From Ignavibacteria bacterium (GTDB lineage Bacteria; Bacteroidota; Ignavibacteria; Tepidaquicellales; Tepidaquicellaceae), in the NCBI GenBank assembly GCA_016709315.1, contig JADJMZ010000008.1, positions 1 to 64,000 of the forward strand: a stretch of 64,000 bases of DNA. The letters run 5' to 3'. The translations under genes were made by a program, and so were the position numbers. The notes under the pieces were generated by a model that made no database searches, was not told the origin of the DNA, and was given only the letters and a program-made list of their open reading frames with translations. Shown here piece after piece: positions 62,618 through 64,000 of this stretch; the first letter of the stretch is position 1; each line of letters begins with the position of its first letter.

Positions 62618-64000
62618 TTGAAAATCTGTTTCGCAGCTTCAGAATGTTTTCCTTTCGTAAAGACAGGCGGGCTCGGCGATGTTGCCGGCTCTCTTCCTAA
62701 AGCTCTCGCTGAAGAAGGATGTGAAGTAAAAGTATTTGTTCCTCTTTATTCGGGCATTAAAACCATTGATCATAATCTGAATCTTATAAATGAATTCCAG
62801 GATATTCCCGTTAACATCGGCGATAAGACTGTAAATTTTAATGTATGGTACGGTACGCTTCCGGATTCAGAAGTTGAGGTTTATTTTATTGACTGCCCTG
62901 TTTATTTTCACCGGGAAATGCCTTACACAAACGACACAGATGAAGACGAGAGATTTATACTTTTCCAAATCGCTGTCATTGAAACTCTTCAGAGACTCGA
63001 ATGGGCTCCTGATATTATTCATTGTAATGACTGGCAGACAAGTCTCATCCCGGTTCTGCTCAAAATCAGTTACAAATGGGACAAGCTGTTCGAAAATACT
63101 TCCGTGCTTTTGTCAATCCATAATATCGGTTATCAGGGTAGATTTTCTTCTGAAGCAATATACAATGCGGGTCTTTCTTATGAGTTGTATTATCCTGAAG
63201 GTCCGTTTGAACTCGAAAGTTCTTTTTGTTTTTTAAAAGCCGGTATTCTTTTTTCCGAAATTATATCAACTGTCAGTCCTTCTTATGCAAAGGAAATTCA
63301 AACATCTGAATTCGGTGCAGGAATGGAAGGAGTTCTCGAAACACGCAAAGATGACATTTACGGAGTGCTTAACGGAATTGACACAAATATCTGGAATCCG
63401 AAGAAGGATAAATTTATTCCTGTCAATTACACTTCAAAAAGTCTTAAGAAAAAAATTCAGTGCAAACAGGAACTTCTGAAAGAAGCTGAACTTGAGTTCA
63501 GTGAAAACGTGCCTTTGATCGGCATTATATCAAGGTTTGCCGGGCAGAAAGGATTTGATCTTATGTTTCCGGTAATTCACGAACTTATGTCACTGAACAT
63601 TCAGATACTGATACTCGGAAGCGGCGAAAATAAAACGGAAAATTTTTTCAGGGAATTAGCGCTGGCATATCCGCAAAAGGTAAATACTTATATCGGATAC
63701 AATAACAAGCTTGCTCATTTTATAACTGCGGGATGTGATATGTTTCTTATGCCTTCAAAATATGAACCGTGCGGATTGAATCAGATGTACAGTCTTAATT
63801 ACGGAACTGTTCCGATCGTCAGAAAGACAGGCGGACTTGCCGATACAGTAAAGGATTATCACGAATTCAACAAAGACGGAAACGGTTTCTCATTTGAAGA
63901 CGATACTCCGTTCGCTTTATTATCAACAATCAAAAGGGCTGTTGATATTTTCGGCGATAAAAAAATATGGAACAAGATAATTCTTAAAGGTATGAAAGAA
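62618..64000 (+). CDS. glgA: Glycogen/starch synthase (ADP-glucose), partial at the window edge
   Basis: 461 codons to the window edge with no stop; GlgA is normally 470-500 aa, so only the end is missing. The N-terminal KTGGLGDV (about K15-V22) binds ADP-glucose. The second domain has EPCGLNQMYSLNYGTVPIV and KTGGLADTV near residues 383-410, the GT5 signature. It elongates alpha-1,4-glucan in glycogen synthesis. TTG start 7 nt after CGGAG (62606-62610). Confidence 0.95.
   Translation, partial: MKICFAASECFPFVKTGGLGDVAGSLPKALAEEGCEVKVFVPLYSGIKTIDHNLNLINEFQDIPVNIGDKTVNFNVWYGTLPDSEVEVYFIDCPVYFHREMPYTNDTDEDERFILFQIAVIETLQRLEWAPDIIHCNDWQTSLIPVLLKISYKWDKLFENTSVLLSIHNIGYQGRFSSEAIYNAGLSYELYYPEGPFELESSFCFLKAGILFSEIISTVSPSYAKEIQTSEFGAGMEGVLETRKDDIYGVLNGIDTNIWNPKKDKFIPVNYTSKSLKKKIQCKQELLKEAELEFSENVPLIGIISRFAGQKGFDLMFPVIHELMSLNIQILILGSGENKTENFFRELALAYPQKVNTYIGYNNKLAHFITAGCDMFLMPSKYEPCGLNQMYSLNYGTVPIVRKTGGLADTVKDYHEFNKDGNGFSFEDDTPFALLSTIKRAVDIFGDKKIWNKIILKGMKE

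Overview
The window is about 64 kb of low-GC chromosome from a Bacteroidota/Ignavibacteriota-type bacterium; Ignavibacteria-like is my best guess. Several surface proteins end in a type IX secretion (T9SS) sorting domain with NYPNPFNP-type motifs. There is a tiny histone H1-like protein typical of the Bacteroidetes/Chlorobi group. Many genes start with TTG and few have strong Shine-Dalgarno sites. No phage, complete insertion sequence or CRISPR array was found.

Layout. 0-5 kb: three consecutive M16 peptidase genes (two with the catalytic HxxEH, the third without it) and a MoxR ATPase. 5-11 kb: sdhC/sdhD membrane subunits, the H1-like protein, lepA, lepB and hemW. 11-15.4 kb (minus): PAP2-family membrane protein, mgtE and a secreted PNGase F-like protein. 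15.6-22.2 kb: pdxH, a META-domain lipoprotein, tRNA-Pro(GGG), radC, small proteins, a DnaJ-like co-chaperone and a large secreted protein with dockerin-like repeats. 22.3-32.5 kb: frameshifted DCC-family gene, a phosphatase, tRNA-Ala(CGC), gyrA, ltaE, a monooxygenase-like protein, an MBL lipoprotein, a frameshifted envelope gene, an LA_2272-type repeat protein and a DUF3943 protein. 32.5-36.1 kb (minus): a compact unit tRNA-Gly(CCC)-hicB-hicA-serB/serA fusion-serC. 36-45 kb: marC, rmlA, rmlC, UDP-glucuronate decarboxylase, queF, a TsdA-like dihaem cytochrome, an ICMT-like methyltransferase, a Rieske oxygenase and pepT. 45.5-54 kb (minus): secreted proteins (HEYGH protease, two tandem YCF48-like paralogues, a BNR-like protein). 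54.7-64 kb: an unknown exported protein, comEC (broken), a pyrimidine nucleoside phosphorylase, a thermonuclease, a broken esterase and glgA, which runs off the right edge.

The genes are mostly housekeeping plus cell-surface functions. The serine genes encode the whole three-step phosphorylated pathway in two ORFs. The most unusual material is non-coding. A roughly 75-nt sequence that folds as a three-way junction occurs twice upstream of T9SS-exported proteins, with one compensatory base-pair change. Several MITE-like palindromic elements occur, some nested inside one another; one has perfect 22-bp terminal inverted repeats.

Five genes carry six single-base frameshifts, mostly in short homopolymers. 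Read-level checking should precede any claim of gene decay.
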